This document shows positions 5,359-5,361 of a stretch of DNA of 5,361 nucleotides, piece after piece. Below the pieces are notes generated by a model. It did no database searches, was not told where the DNA came from, and was given only the letters and a program-made list of their open reading frames with translations. Within the stretch, counting starts at the first letter, position 1; the number at the start of each line of letters is the position of its first letter. Origin of the DNA: Chlamydiia bacterium (GTDB lineage: Bacteria; Chlamydiota; Chlamydiia; Chlamydiales; FEN-1388); contig PMZB01000194.1 in NCBI GenBank assembly GCA_003170575.1, positions 1 to 5,361 on the forward strand. Direction: 5' to 3'. Made by a program: the position numbers and the translations under genes.

Positions 5359-5361
5359 GGC

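Overview
The window most likely comes from a Chlamydiae-type bacterium, probably one of the environmental families (Waddlia/Simkania/Parachlamydia-like) rather than Chlamydia itself. This rests on the style of the PssA and RmuC proteins, on an exported glycosyltransferase-25-like protein, and on my recollection (not checked) that rmuC and pssA are close neighbours in Chlamydia genomes. The phylum call is an inference of moderate confidence. The window is densely coding, with six protein genes, no RNA gene, no CRISPR array and no transposase.

Layout. Positions 1-209 are non-coding and rich in repeats: four ATGATA units at 9-40, a long imperfect inverted repeat at 101-187, and a 10-bp palindrome next to the ribosome binding site. 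A glycosyltransferase-25-like gene (210-1088, +) encodes a signal peptide and an altered acidic motif. The gap 1089-1249 holds a CTCTGTG triple repeat and a second copy of half of the upstream inverted repeat, so the glycosyltransferase gene is bracketed by related repeats. rmuC (1250-2569, -) converges on it. A 73-bp divergent spacer (2570-2642) separates rmuC from a two-gene + strand unit: a PAP2-type membrane phosphatase (2643-3404) and a LexA-like regulator (TTG start at 3379, to 4065) that overlaps it by 26 nt. On the - strand, an unrecognised 183-residue protein (4807-5358, possibly continuing outside the window) overlaps pssA (3989-4810) by ATGA. pssA then runs tail-to-tail through the last 77 bp of the lexA-like gene.

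How the genes might fit together. PssA is the committed step toward phosphatidylserine and phosphatidylethanolamine. The PAP2 protein is an integral-membrane lipid phosphatase, and the glycosyltransferase-like protein carries an export signal, so envelope or lipid metabolism dominates. RmuC and the LexA-like protein belong to DNA-repair families. The most notable point is that the LexA-like protein keeps the fold, the winged-helix domain and the catalytic Ser, but lacks both the Ala-Gly cleavage site and the catalytic Lys. It therefore looks like a repressor that cannot self-cleave in the usual SOS manner, and it is translationally tied to a lipid phosphatase gene.
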